DNA of 64,000 nt from Granulosicoccus sp045106195 (lineage in GTDB: Bacteria; Pseudomonadota; Gammaproteobacteria; Granulosicoccales; Granulosicoccaceae). The stretch covers positions 1 to 64,000 of the forward strand of contig JBGCEH010000012.1 in the NCBI GenBank assembly GCA_045106195.1, read 5' to 3'. The position numbers and the translations under genes are program-made. Below are positions 8,580-17,616 of the stretch, piece after piece. Below the pieces are notes generated by a model. The model had not been told where the DNA came from and made no database searches. It saw only the letters and a list, made by a program, of their open reading frames with translations. Position 1 is the stretch's first letter. Each line of letters opens with the position of its first letter.

Positions 8580-10172
8580 TTACTTGGCGAAAGCCATGAA
8601 CTTGAAGTGCGGCTGATCTTCCGGTTGTACCGGGAACTCGATCGCATCTGTCATTCCCCAGTTCAGGATCTGGTGATGAATAGGCAGATAAATGACTTCG
8701 CTTTGGACAACGTCCCAGATTGATGCAACGGTAGCAGCACGCTTCTCAAGATCGGTCTCGGAACCGAGGGACACAATCATGGCATCTACTTCAGGATTGG
8801 AAAATCCCGTTGCATTCCATGAACCACGATCATCCGTGGTTGAGTGAACCAGAAAATTGAAAATATATTCCGAATCAAATGTTGGAACACCCCAACCGAG
8901 CATATAAAAATCAGTGGTTTTGCCGGAAATCAACGGAAAATGCTGAGCTTTTGGCTTGGCATCCAGATTCACTGTAATACCTATTTGTGCAAACATGCCT
9001 ACGGCAGCCTGACAAATGGCCTCGTCATTGACATAACGATCGTTAGGACAATTGAGTGTAATGGTAAAGCCATCGGCATAGCCTGCATCTGCCATAAGTT
9101 GCTTTGCAGTGCTCATGTCACCTTCGGGCAGTGCGTCCAGCGCTTCGGTCCATCCATCCACGAACGGAGGCATGATGACACCCGTTGGCTGCGACTGGTC
9201 ACGCATGACCACACGTTGGATAGCGGCGCGATTGATAGCCATATTCATGGCCTGTCTCACTTTCAGCTCAGCCAGCGGGTTTTTCCCCTCAATATTGTCG
9301 TTGGCAAGATCATCGGCACCGACGTTCAATCCGAAAAATATCGTGCGATTCTGAGGCGCCTTGATAACTTTGAGATTTTCGGTACCATCGACGCGTGCAA
9401 GGTCCTGCACAGGTACATCCTGAATAAAATCCACCTCACCAGACAGCAACGCTGCAACCCGTGTTGCCGCTGACTGTATTGGTGTATAGACAAGTTCTGT
9501 TACCTCTAGAGGAAACTCACCCTTGCCCCAATAGGCATCGTTCGCCTTGAGGATAGTGCGTTCATCGATGACGCGTGATTCTAGCTTGAATGCACCTGTG
9601 CCGTTGACGTTGCGCACCGCGTAGTTATCACCACCATTATCAATATCCTGTGGTAAAGAGACATCATTGGCCATACTCCATTCCTGATCCATGATGAACA
9701 GATTGGTCAGGTTGCTTGGCAACAACGGATTAGGGCCTTCGGTAATCAGATCGACGGTATAGTCATCCACCTTCTTGATGTCGACAACGGATGTCAGCAG
9801 CTCTTTCATTGCCGAGGTGGGTTGTCGTGCACGATTCAGGGAGAAAACGACATCGTCTGCGTTGAAATCAGCGCCATCATGAAATTTGACACCTTCTCGC
9901 AGCGTGAAACGCCAGACTGTGGGGTCATCCGTCACAACCCATGAGGTTGCCAGCGCTGGAATTATCTCGCCAGCCATGTCTCGTTGCAACAACGGCTCAT
10001 ACATCTGATGCGCCAATGTATGGGTGGGGCCCTCATTCTGCGCATGCGGATCGAGGGTTAGCGAATCGCCGGCACTTGCCCATCGCAAGGCGTTGGCATG
10101 CCCGACAGACACATTGGACAACGCTAACGCAATAGCGATCGCCAGACCAGTAGAGGGACGGTGCAACATCAT
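8580..10172 (-). CDS. periplasmic substrate-binding protein of the peptide-type ABC transporter (SBP family 5)
   Basis: A 530-aa family-5 solute-binding protein. The N-terminus is a Sec signal peptide (hydrophobic core, then VSVGHANA with likely cleavage after it). The family signature around ALATSWVVTDDPTVWRFTLR and GVKFHDGADFNADDV is clear, as is the C-terminal hinge. ATG 10172 is preceded at 5 bp by AGGAG, so the start is firm. It is the first gene of the operon binding protein, permease B, permease C, two ATPases, then the Nudix gene. Family 5 proteins bind peptides, nickel, sugars or opines; the ligand here is unknown. Confidence 0.9.
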   Translation of the reverse strand: MMLHRPSTGLAIAIALALSNVSVGHANALRWASAGDSLTLDPHAQNEGPTHTLAHQMYEPLLQRDMAGEIIPALATSWVVTDDPTVWRFTLREGVKFHDGADFNADDVVFSLNRARQPTSAMKELLTSVVDIKKVDDYTVDLITEGPNPLLPSNLTNLFIMDQEWSMANDVSLPQDIDNGGDNYAVRNVNGTGAFKLESRVIDERTILKANDAYWGKGEFPLEVTELVYTPIQSAATRVAALLSGEVDFIQDVPVQDLARVDGTENLKVIKAPQNRTIFFGLNVGADDLANDNIEGKNPLAELKVRQAMNMAINRAAIQRVVMRDQSQPTGVIMPPFVDGWTEALDALPEGDMSTAKQLMADAGYADGFTITLNCPNDRYVNDEAICQAAVGMFAQIGITVNLDAKPKAQHFPLISGKTTDFYMLGWGVPTFDSEYIFNFLVHSTTDDRGSWNATGFSNPEVDAMIVSLGSETDLEKRAATVASIWDVVQSEVIYLPIHHQILNWGMTDAIEFPVQPEDQPHFKFMAFAK

Positions 10173-10278
10173 AGATCTCCTAGATTTCTGTGCGAAGAGT
10201 ATAAGGCACTAAAGCATTCGTAGGCTAGCCCATGGAAAAACCGAGCAATTCTGTTCTTTTGTCCGAAGCGTGGCGTGC

Positions 10279-12546
10279 CTAAGCAGAAAACTTACCCAAC
10301 GGCCTGCCTGCTCGCAAGGAATTCATGGAAACCGATATCGTGCTGAGTCCCATGGCAACAACAGCCATCAGCGGGTGAACGTATCCAAAAACAGCGGCAG
10401 GCAGCAGGATGGCGTTGTACATCAATGCAAAAGCGATGTTGCTACGCAAGACGCTTGATGCTCTTGATGTCAGTTGCAGCGCAGCAAGCACCCGGTCCAG
10501 CCCACCATCCAGCACTGCCATTGCAGACGCGCTGCGAGCAAGATCGCTGGCCTTGCCTGTGGCTATTCCGACAGCTGCGGCAGCAAGTGCAGGACCATCG
10601 TTAAGACCATCACCGACAAACGCCACAACTCGCCCTTGGTGAGTCAATTCATCCACCAATGCAGCCTTATCTTCAGGGGAAGCCTGCGCCCGCCAGTCAA
10701 TGCCTAACTGACTTGCAACCTCCTCTACGCTTTCGGGACGATCACCGCTGACAAGGATGATATTCATTTTCCTGTCTCGAAGCGTACTGATCAACGCAGC
10801 CGCTTCGGAGCGCAACGCATCAGCAAGATAGATACATCCAGCCCACTGACCATTTACAGCAACACAAACTTCACTGGCATGATGACACTGTCCGGCCATA
10901 TCGTCGGGGTGCATAACAACACCACGATCAAGCAACCATTGGCGAGAACCTGCGACAATCTCATCGCCGGTATCCAATCGACATTCAACACCTTTGCCCG
11001 GATGTTCGCGATAAACAGTGTCTGCCTGAGAGTCACACGATGACGTACGAGCCGAAGAGGCCTTGATTGCAGACATCAACGGATGATGCGAACCATGCCC
11101 CGCTTGCGCTGCCAGCGCAACAAGTCTCTCAGACGAACATGCATCGGTCGTCTGAATATCAACGATTCGAGGCCTACCCTCGGTAAGTGTTCCAGTCTTG
11201 TCTATAAGTATAGTGTCCACGAAACGCGCCTTCTCCAAAGCACTGGCATCGCGTAAAACGATTCCCTCTCTGGCTGCCCGGGCAGCTGTCACCGATACCA
11301 CCAGAGGAACCGCCAGAGACAATGCGCAAGGACAACTGACAACGAGTACTGCCAGTGACATTTCAAGTGATCCGGTAAACGACGAGCCTTTGAAAAGTGC
11401 CACTGATGCAACACCGGCAGCCAGCATCATCAGTGTTGGTACAAGCCAGAACGCAACGTTGTCAGCCAGCTTCATTAACTGGCTTTTCTTGTTCAGCAAT
11501 CTGCCAACGGCACTTGCCAGCACATCCATACGGCGACTTCCCAAGGTCGCTTTCACTCGCAGGGTCAGTACACCATCCACATTCAAGGTACCAGCATGCA
11601 CCTCGTCACCGAGATTCCTGTATTCAGGCACTGACTCGCCATTGAGCAAACCGCAATCCACATAAGCTGAACCCGATGTAATGATCCCATCCATGCTGAT
11701 TCTCTCGCCAGCGTGACTCTCAATCAGATCACCCAACTGCAACTCTGCCAACGGTACATAATCAGGCTGCGATGTAGCGTTTAGACGTCGAGCCTGTACG
11801 GGTGATAGATCCAGTAAGGCACGCACGGCATTTGAGGCCTTACGCTGTGCTCCGAAGTCTGCAAGACGTGCAAGCAACTGAAACGTCACCAGCATCACTG
11901 GTACATCGAACCATACATGCGAGCCCCCGTTATACAGAGTCATTACAGAGGCTGTAACCGCTGCTATGGTTGCCACGAAAATCAACGAATCCATACCCGG
12001 AACTCGCTCGCGCAATCCTAGCCAGCCCAGTTTCAGAAAAGGCGCAGCCGAATAAAGCAACACAGGCAATGACACAACGCCAGAGAATAGCGCCAGTGAC
12101 CAGGCATATGTCTCGCTCGGCAAACTGATGAAGAGCCTGACCATGCTGGCCATCATGACCCAAAGCCCAAACCCGACAGCCACCCCCAGGCGCACGCGAA
12201 GTTTGCGTTCGAAGCGACCGACCTGCGAGGCGTGCGCCTTGTCATCAACAGCGCGTGTCGTATACCCCAGCCTTGCGATGGTATCTTTGATCACGCTATC
12301 GGACAGCAGTGCAGGATCATGCTGAACAATTGCCGTATCGCCGAGAAACGAGACGTTGACATCAACAACACCGGGCAACCTTCTGACAGCACGTTCTACG
12401 GTCGCAGCACAACCACCACAGAACATGTCGTCAACCGCGAACGTGCTTTCGCTAATGTCCGGCACAACGCTAACTGTGACTGAACGTCCTGACGCCGCCT
12501 CTACATCAGCTATTTCTGCAGCCGCAGTTGCAACCTTTGCGCTCAA
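10279..12546 (-). CDS. ccoI: copper-exporting P1B-type ATPase of the cbb3 oxidase operon (CcoI/FixI type)
   Basis: CcoI delivers copper for assembly of the CuB site of cbb3 oxidase. The 755-aa protein has an N-terminal HMA domain with C43-x-x-C46 in MFCGGCAAT, eight predicted membrane helices, the P1B metal site SCPCALSLAVP, the phosphorylation motif DKTGTLTEG and the hinge GDGLNDGPAL. The actuator loop reads LLNGES, where P-type ATPases usually have TGES; the catalytic Glu is kept. The start appears to be a TTG whose last two bases lie in the stop codon of ccoP (TTGA), so translation is coupled. It is the last gene of the N-O-P-I operon. No ccoG or ccoH gene is present beside it. Confidence 0.88.
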   Translation of the reverse strand: MSAKVATAAAEIADVEAASGRSVTVSVVPDISESTFAVDDMFCGGCAATVERAVRRLPGVVDVNVSFLGDTAIVQHDPALLSDSVIKDTIARLGYTTRAVDDKAHASQVGRFERKLRVRLGVAVGFGLWVMMASMVRLFISLPSETYAWSLALFSGVVSLPVLLYSAAPFLKLGWLGLRERVPGMDSLIFVATIAAVTASVMTLYNGGSHVWFDVPVMLVTFQLLARLADFGAQRKASNAVRALLDLSPVQARRLNATSQPDYVPLAELQLGDLIESHAGERISMDGIITSGSAYVDCGLLNGESVPEYRNLGDEVHAGTLNVDGVLTLRVKATLGSRRMDVLASAVGRLLNKKSQLMKLADNVAFWLVPTLMMLAAGVASVALFKGSSFTGSLEMSLAVLVVSCPCALSLAVPLVVSVTAARAAREGIVLRDASALEKARFVDTILIDKTGTLTEGRPRIVDIQTTDACSSERLVALAAQAGHGSHHPLMSAIKASSARTSSCDSQADTVYREHPGKGVECRLDTGDEIVAGSRQWLLDRGVVMHPDDMAGQCHHASEVCVAVNGQWAGCIYLADALRSEAAALISTLRDRKMNIILVSGDRPESVEEVASQLGIDWRAQASPEDKAALVDELTHQGRVVAFVGDGLNDGPALAAAAVGIATGKASDLARSASAMAVLDGGLDRVLAALQLTSRASSVLRSNIAFALMYNAILLPAAVFGYVHPLMAVVAMGLSTISVSMNSLRAGRPLGKFSA

Positions 12547-13205
12547 TTGGGCGATGGGACATCCGGTTCGCCCAACACCGAACGAAGCTCAGCGCCACCT
12601 TCCCAAGGGCCGCGCTCACCAAACTCATCTCGCATACTTGCAAAATAGGTAGCGTCCACTGTAGATGCGCTGTTAGACCAAGAGGTTCTGATGTAGTTAA
12701 GCACCGCAGCAAGCTCTTCATCGCTCAGATGTGCCATCGCAGGCATGACGCCACTGTAAGTGTTACCCATGACAATCATCTCACCCTGCACACCATGAAC
12801 CAGAATCTGTGCCGGGATACGCGCATCAGTCAGCACCCATTCCGAACCGTCAAGCGGCGGGAATGCGCCTGCAAGGCCTTGTCCATTTGCCTGATGACAG
12901 GCAACACAGTTGGCTGTGTACACCGTGGCACCATCGACAGGAAGGCTACCCGGTGCCGGCAAGGCAGTACGCAAATCCCCTGCATCAGCAGGCACGGTAC
13001 CTTGCATGAAAAAATAACTTGCACCCCAGATTATAAACCCGACCGAGAACAGGCTGAACCATTTGGGTAGTGGATTTTTCAGCTCCTCGGGCTCATAGCT
13101 TTCACGTCGATAAGCACGGCTACTGCCTTTTTGCCCGTTTGATGACTGCGCATCACCGTCAGCTGAGGAGCCAGCAACGGGCCGCGGCTGCTCGTCATTG
13201 CTCAT
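12543..13205 (-). CDS. ccoP: cbb3-type oxidase cytochrome c subunit, mono-haem CcoP-like
   Basis: A membrane-anchored cytochrome c of 220 aa. After a polar N-terminus comes the CcoP-like anchor region NPLPKWFSLFSVGF, a single transmembrane helix, and one haem-c site, NCVACHQ. The axial Met is probably in GVMPAMAHL. Canonical CcoP has two CXXCH sites and is about 300 aa; here only one is present and the protein is correspondingly shorter. Its place in the operon and its anchor support the assignment. It overlaps ccoO and ccoI by 4 bases on either side. Confidence 0.8.
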   Translation of the reverse strand: MSNDEQPRPVAGSSADGDAQSSNGQKGSSRAYRRESYEPEELKNPLPKWFSLFSVGFIIWGASYFFMQGTVPADAGDLRTALPAPGSLPVDGATVYTANCVACHQANGQGLAGAFPPLDGSEWVLTDARIPAQILVHGVQGEMIVMGNTYSGVMPAMAHLSDEELAAVLNYIRTSWSNSASTVDATYFASMRDEFGERGPWEGGAELRSVLGEPDVPSPN

Positions 13206-13879
13206 CGGGCTACTCCGGAAAGAATATCGTTCAAGTCACCAAGCTTGTTGACTGAGAGTTTCTCGTCGTCCATTTCCTCAACGTCTGCGGGGGCTTGAGG
13301 AAGCTCGTCGGTAGGATAGGTATGGTCCAGACCCAACAGATACTCCACCAGTTCCATGGCTTCCTGAGTTGCAATGACAGTACCACCGCGGACACGGTAT
13401 TCAGGGGGTAAGTTAACGGCAATGGCCCCTTCGGGAACGAAGTCGATAACGTCGAACAAAAACGGATAACCCGGCATGTTACTGCCCGGCGATACCGATC
13501 TTGGTGCGTACAGATGAGTCAGGTGCCAGTCAACACTGGGCTGCCTTGCACCGATGTTAAACAGATCAGGGCCCGTTCGCATCGTGCCCATCAAATGAGG
13601 ATCGTCATAGCTATAGTCAGCTGGTACCGAAGGCCTGCCCCAGCCACGCGACATGTCGGGTGCAAGACCGGGATCGCGTGGTTGCTGACTATGACAGTAG
13701 ATACAACCCAGCGATATGTAGTGCTCACGCCCACGTGCCTGCATTTCGGTGTATGGGGCAAGTGCATCCGGCGGATTCTCACCAGTACGAAGCTGAATGG
13801 CTGGCATGATCAGAAGCAGCATGGTCGCATACAACAGAATGAGTGCTGTTCCGGCAATGATTCCTAGTGCGCGCGTCAT
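13202..13879 (-). CDS. ccoO: cbb3-type cytochrome c oxidase subunit II (CcoO)
   Basis: CcoO is the mono-haem cytochrome c subunit that passes electrons to CcoN. The 225-aa protein has one N-terminal membrane anchor, the haem site GCIYCHSQQPRDP, the family block TMRTGPDLFNIGARQ followed by DWHLTHLYAPRSVSPGSN, and the axial Met in SNMPGYPFL. These follow canonical CcoO in order. It overlaps ccoN and ccoP by ATGA at both ends. Confidence 0.9.
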   Translation of the reverse strand: MTRALGIIAGTALILLYATMLLLIMPAIQLRTGENPPDALAPYTEMQARGREHYISLGCIYCHSQQPRDPGLAPDMSRGWGRPSVPADYSYDDPHLMGTMRTGPDLFNIGARQPSVDWHLTHLYAPRSVSPGSNMPGYPFLFDVIDFVPEGAIAVNLPPEYRVRGGTVIATQEAMELVEYLLGLDHTYPTDELPQAPADVEEMDDEKLSVNKLGDLNDILSGVAR

Positions 13880-15537
13880 GAGTTTGCTCCTGACGCCGAA
13901 CCTGCGGGCTTGTCTTTTATGAAACCTTGCATGAGCTTTGGCGGAATCTCACTCACCGGGCCCATACGCATCAACACAAGAATAAAGTGACTGGCGAATA
14001 CGATATGCCCTATCGTCATCAACGATCCACCGACTGAACGTGCCTTGAGGTAAGGCATGGTGAGTAGAACAGAATCCATGAAGGGACGCGTTGCATCGAG
14101 CATGGCCGTACCCTGCAACCAGCCCCCGATCGTCAGCGGCCAGAAGTAGATGCCAAAGCCTAGAAAGACCAGCCAGAAGTGCAATTCAATGGCCCAGTTG
14201 TGCGGCCATTCCCAGGCGACTAGTCTGGGCAGAATAAAATAGATAGAGCCGAAGAGCACAAACGAAAAGAATCCATAAACTCCCATGTGAGCATGCGCTA
14301 CTGTGTAATGCGTGAAATGCGTGACAGCATTGACAGCGCGCAAGGCTTCAATAGAACCCTGAATGGAGGCAAACGTATACATCATGGCACCGGCCACCAC
14401 AAAGCGTAACGTTGGTGATGTCAACACCAATCGCCACTTCGGAAGCACAGTCATGTGATGGTTGATGGCGACGGCAACCACAGGGATAACCATCATGACG
14501 CTAGTGACGATGGACAAGGTGGTCAGCCAGGTTGGTACCGGCCCGCCAATCAGGTGATGAACACCTACCTGGCTATAAAAAAGCGCCAGCGCCCAGAATC
14601 CAATGAGCGACAATGTATAGGAATAAATTGGCGTACCCGTGATCTTGGCAATAAAATAATAAGCTGCCGCCAACCCCAGAGGCGACATCCACAGCCCGAG
14701 AACATTGTGTGCAAACCACCAGTTCATGATGGCCTGTTCGGTGCCGATGAACAATGGAAGTTTTGCCGTTATCAACAACATCGGAAACCAAACCAAAGCA
14801 CCAATCAGGTACCAGGCACTCACATACAAATGATGTACTCGACGCCGAACAACCGTCATCAACAATGGTACCGCCGCCAGTGCGCCGCCAATAACCAGAA
14901 AGACGTCAGCCTGCCACGGAAACTCGAGCCACTCCAGACCTTCACTCAGGCCAGCCAATACGGCGACCGTTCCACCAAACATGCCGATATTCCATAACAC
15001 GGCTCCGACAGTGGCAAAACCTCCGCCAATTAGTGGCGCCTTGAACAGGCGTGGGACCAGCCAGATGCCTACGCCAACACCTGCCATCGATGCCCAGCCA
15101 TAGGCCACCACGTTCAAATGCGCAGGCCTTACACGGCCAAAGGTTAGAACGGCATCACCAATCAACCAGTCGGGAAGATGCAGCTTCAACGAGGCAATTA
15201 CCCCGAACACCGAGCCCAGCAACAACCAGGCGATGGAAGAAGCCAGCCACCAGAGTACCGGTCGCTTGCCGGAACGATCGAGAATTCGCCGTTCGGCGAG
15301 TTCTTCCTCGTCGATATCGAGTGTGCCCTTTGCAACGGCCTCTTGCAATTCCTTACGCTGCACACCAGTGTCGGCTGGATCCTCGCCACGACCCAGTTCA
15401 CCTTCAGCAAAGATAACCTTCGATGCTTCTTCGCCGTCTCCCCACTGGTCGTTAGCAAGGCCCCAGACCATCAGGAAGATTCCACCGATGGATATCAGAA
15501 ATGTCATCGCCAAAAGGAAGGCAATCGCTGGTGTCAT
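13876..15537 (-). CDS. ccoN: cbb3-type oxidase catalytic subunit with N-terminal CcoS-like segment (CcoS-CcoN fusion)
   Basis: CcoN is the haem-copper subunit that reduces oxygen to water. The 553-aa protein keeps the catalytic set: low-spin haem ligands H140 and H417, CuB ligands H277 and H327-H328, the cross-linking tyrosine Y321 (44 residues after H277, the same spacing as H207-Y251 of P. stutzeri), and haem b3 ligand H415. Residues 1-45 are not usual for CcoN: one transmembrane helix, then W25, DQWGDGEEASKVIF, which resembles the small assembly protein CcoS (helix followed by GQ-D-D and an I-L/F-x-x-D/E tail). A charged linker (about 46-90) joins it to the oxidase core. The frame extends upstream to 15759, but ATG 15537, with GAG upstream, starts the protein sensibly. 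Confidence 0.85.
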   Translation of the reverse strand: MTPAIAFLLAMTFLISIGGIFLMVWGLANDQWGDGEEASKVIFAEGELGRGEDPADTGVQRKELQEAVAKGTLDIDEEELAERRILDRSGKRPVLWWLASSIAWLLLGSVFGVIASLKLHLPDWLIGDAVLTFGRVRPAHLNVVAYGWASMAGVGVGIWLVPRLFKAPLIGGGFATVGAVLWNIGMFGGTVAVLAGLSEGLEWLEFPWQADVFLVIGGALAAVPLLMTVVRRRVHHLYVSAWYLIGALVWFPMLLITAKLPLFIGTEQAIMNWWFAHNVLGLWMSPLGLAAAYYFIAKITGTPIYSYTLSLIGFWALALFYSQVGVHHLIGGPVPTWLTTLSIVTSVMMVIPVVAVAINHHMTVLPKWRLVLTSPTLRFVVAGAMMYTFASIQGSIEALRAVNAVTHFTHYTVAHAHMGVYGFFSFVLFGSIYFILPRLVAWEWPHNWAIELHFWLVFLGFGIYFWPLTIGGWLQGTAMLDATRPFMDSVLLTMPYLKARSVGGSLMTIGHIVFASHFILVLMRMGPVSEIPPKLMQGFIKDKPAGSASGANS

Positions 15538-15574
15538 ATAGCTTACTCGTTCGCCAGCACACACTGGCATAAGT

Positions 15575-15605
15575 ACTATATCCCAGAGATCACCGCTTGT
15601 GTCAA
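15575..15605 (-). promoter_or_regulatory. possible promoter of the ccoNOPI operon
   Basis: On the minus strand a perfect -35 TTGACA (15600-15605) stands upstream of ccoN. A good -10 TATAGT (15575-15580) lies at a long 19-bp spacing, and a poorer GATATA at 17 bp. No TTGAT-N4-ATCAA (FNR/ANR) box is visible in the 160 bp between kdsB and ccoN. Confidence 0.35.
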
Positions 15606-15700
15606 TCAGGGATGACAGTTCATTATGTACCGAAAAACTTACACTAGGTCCCCTTTTATTTTCAGGCGACACACTCAAAAAGACCAGTGAACCTTGGCCG

Positions 15701-16474
15701 TCACAATGCCAGTAGAACAGCCTCCAGAACCGGCACATCAGCCGGGCTGTCAACACCACGTGAGGGGCTGCTCTCTACGCTTCCCACATGAATACGCCCC
15801 CCGTGATACAACACCCTTAGTTGTTCAAGGTGCTCTTCATGTTCAAGCTCGCACGCCGCCAGCTTCTGGTACTGCATGAGGTAACCACAACGATAGGCAT
15901 ACATACCGATATGCAGCCAGGACGCAGGCATACTCTCGTCATTGACCGATTTTTCAGCCAGTAGCGAATCGCGTTGCGCAGGAATCGATGCCCGACTGAA
16001 ATACATCGCCATATCGCGATGATCACGAACCACTTTTACCCGGTTAGGATCGTGGTAGTCGTCGCTGGATTCGATACGCATACATAACGTTGCCATGTCC
16101 GCATCGGGATTGCGCAACAGATTGACCGCCAACATATCGAGGTGTGCTGCAGGTGTTGCAGGTTCATCGCCCTGCAACCCGACAATTACGGTATCCGCGC
16201 TCCAGCCCCGACGCTCCGCGACCTCGGCGATTCTGTCTGTGCCACTGGGATGATCACTACGGGTTATTTCCACTTGCAGCCCTGCATCGAGACAGACTCT
16301 CGCAATACGATCATCATCTGTAGCAACGACGACCCTTTCAGCGGACGATTCGGCAGCACGTCGAGCCGTGTGAAGAATCATTGGCACACCATTCAATGGC
16401 TGCAACGGCTTACCCGGAAAGCGGTTGGATGCAAATCGTGCAGGAATGACGATACTATAGGGTTGTGGCTGCAT
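15701..16474 (-). CDS. kdsB: 3-deoxy-manno-octulosonate cytidylyltransferase KdsB
   Basis: KdsB activates Kdo with CTP to give CMP-Kdo for the inner core of LPS, in the cytoplasm. The 257-aa protein has IPARFASNRFPGKPL at the N-terminus (nucleotide-binding P-loop-like region), VVATDDDRIA, RSDHPSGTDRIAEV, GLQGDEPATP with the metal-binding Asp, YFSRASIP and the C-terminal HEEHLEQLRVLYHG and GVDSPADV. All match E. coli KdsB in order. It is the last gene of the lolC-side envelope block on this strand, 90 bp after lpxK. Confidence 0.95.
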   Translation of the reverse strand: MQPQPYSIVIPARFASNRFPGKPLQPLNGVPMILHTARRAAESSAERVVVATDDDRIARVCLDAGLQVEITRSDHPSGTDRIAEVAERRGWSADTVIVGLQGDEPATPAAHLDMLAVNLLRNPDADMATLCMRIESSDDYHDPNRVKVVRDHRDMAMYFSRASIPAQRDSLLAEKSVNDESMPASWLHIGMYAYRCGYLMQYQKLAACELEHEEHLEQLRVLYHGGRIHVGSVESSPSRGVDSPADVPVLEAVLLAL

Positions 16475-16563
16475 GACTTGATCTCTTGAGCTTCTTCAGT
16501 AAAGCTTCAACTGCGTATTACATCGGCAAATTCGGGCCACAGTATAGTCTTTCATATCAACTG

Positions 16564-17607
16564 CTAGTCGCACCTGACTTCACGCAGAGAGCGTTCAAGT
16601 GTCTCAAAACAGATTTTCAGAGGCTCACTTACGGTAACAGCGGTTCTCACTTCGTAAACATCTACAGGCAGTTTTCCCAAACTTTTCAATTTCACGGCAT
16701 CTTTTGACGTTACCAATACAGCCATGCCCTCGACGATATCAAAATCGTCCAGCGTAAACTGATGATGATCAGGCTTGGGAATGCCCGTTATGCGCAACCC
16801 TTCGAGACCTAAGGCATCAAAAAAACGCTGTGGATGCCCGATACCTGCCATGGCAATCACAGCCTTGCCCGCAAAAGCACCGAGTGGCAGCACCTCTCCG
16901 TCCGACAACGCGACAACGTCTACAAGCTTCAGATGAAATTGGTTGTTTTCAATATCGTTCCTCATCGATAAGCTTACGATGTCAATTAAGGAATCATGCA
17001 GGCTCTCGGTCCCCTGTACCGCTATGACATCCGCCTGACCGAGCCTTGTGGCGGGCTCTCTCAGCGGACCAGCTGGCAGCATCCATCCATTGCCCAGCCC
17101 GCGCCTGCCATCGAGCACTACGATCTCAGCGGCACGCGGCATTGCCAGGTGCTGCAGCCCGTCATCAGCAAAAACAATATCAGCATCGCAGTGGGCAGCA
17201 ATATGTTCAACCGCCAAAGCCCGCTGGACGCACACACAAACCGGGACACCGGTTTGCTGGAACAACATCAGGGGTTCGTCGCCTACCAGAACAGGCGCGT
17301 CGTCACCATTGATCAGATGAGGGGATACATGACGTGCACCGCCATAACCGCGACTGACTATTGCCGGTCGCCAGCCAGCAGCCTGAAAAAAACGCACCAG
17401 AAATGCACAAAGCGGTGTCTTGCCAGTACCGCCAACAGAGACGTTGCCAATAACGACAACAGGTAAGGACACCGATTGCGTCGCCAGCCAACCTCGCTGA
17501 AAAGCTGCCTGTCGACAGATAATAATCAGACAATATAACAGCGACACCGGCCATAGAAGGCAAGCCAACCAACCGCGGCCCGTCCAGGCCTTTTCGAGTC
17601 GGCTCAC
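16564..17607 (-). CDS. lpxK: tetraacyldisaccharide 4'-kinase LpxK
   Basis: LpxK phosphorylates the 4' position of the lipid A disaccharide at the inner membrane. The 347-aa protein has an N-terminal membrane helix (LACLLWPVSLLYCLIII), the Walker A variant GNVSVGGTGKTP, SRGYGG, GDEPLML, the ADDGLQH motif and VLDGRRGLGNGWMLPAGPLREP. The likely start is GTG 17607, 10 bp after the msbA stop. The order msbA-lpxK is the usual one, linking lipid A completion with its export. Confidence 0.94.
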   Translation of the reverse strand: MSRLEKAWTGRGWLACLLWPVSLLYCLIIICRQAAFQRGWLATQSVSLPVVVIGNVSVGGTGKTPLCAFLVRFFQAAGWRPAIVSRGYGGARHVSPHLINGDDAPVLVGDEPLMLFQQTGVPVCVCVQRALAVEHIAAHCDADIVFADDGLQHLAMPRAAEIVVLDGRRGLGNGWMLPAGPLREPATRLGQADVIAVQGTESLHDSLIDIVSLSMRNDIENNQFHLKLVDVVALSDGEVLPLGAFAGKAVIAMAGIGHPQRFFDALGLEGLRITGIPKPDHHQFTLDDFDIVEGMAVLVTSKDAVKLKSLGKLPVDVYEVRTAVTVSEPLKICFETLERSLREVRCD

Positions 17608-17616
17608 GATGACAAA

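Noticed and set aside
15538..15700. FNR/ANR box upstream of the oxidase operon
   Set aside because: Expected for cbb3 genes, but no TTGAT-N4-ATCAA-like palindrome is present; only a TTGACA -35 was seen.
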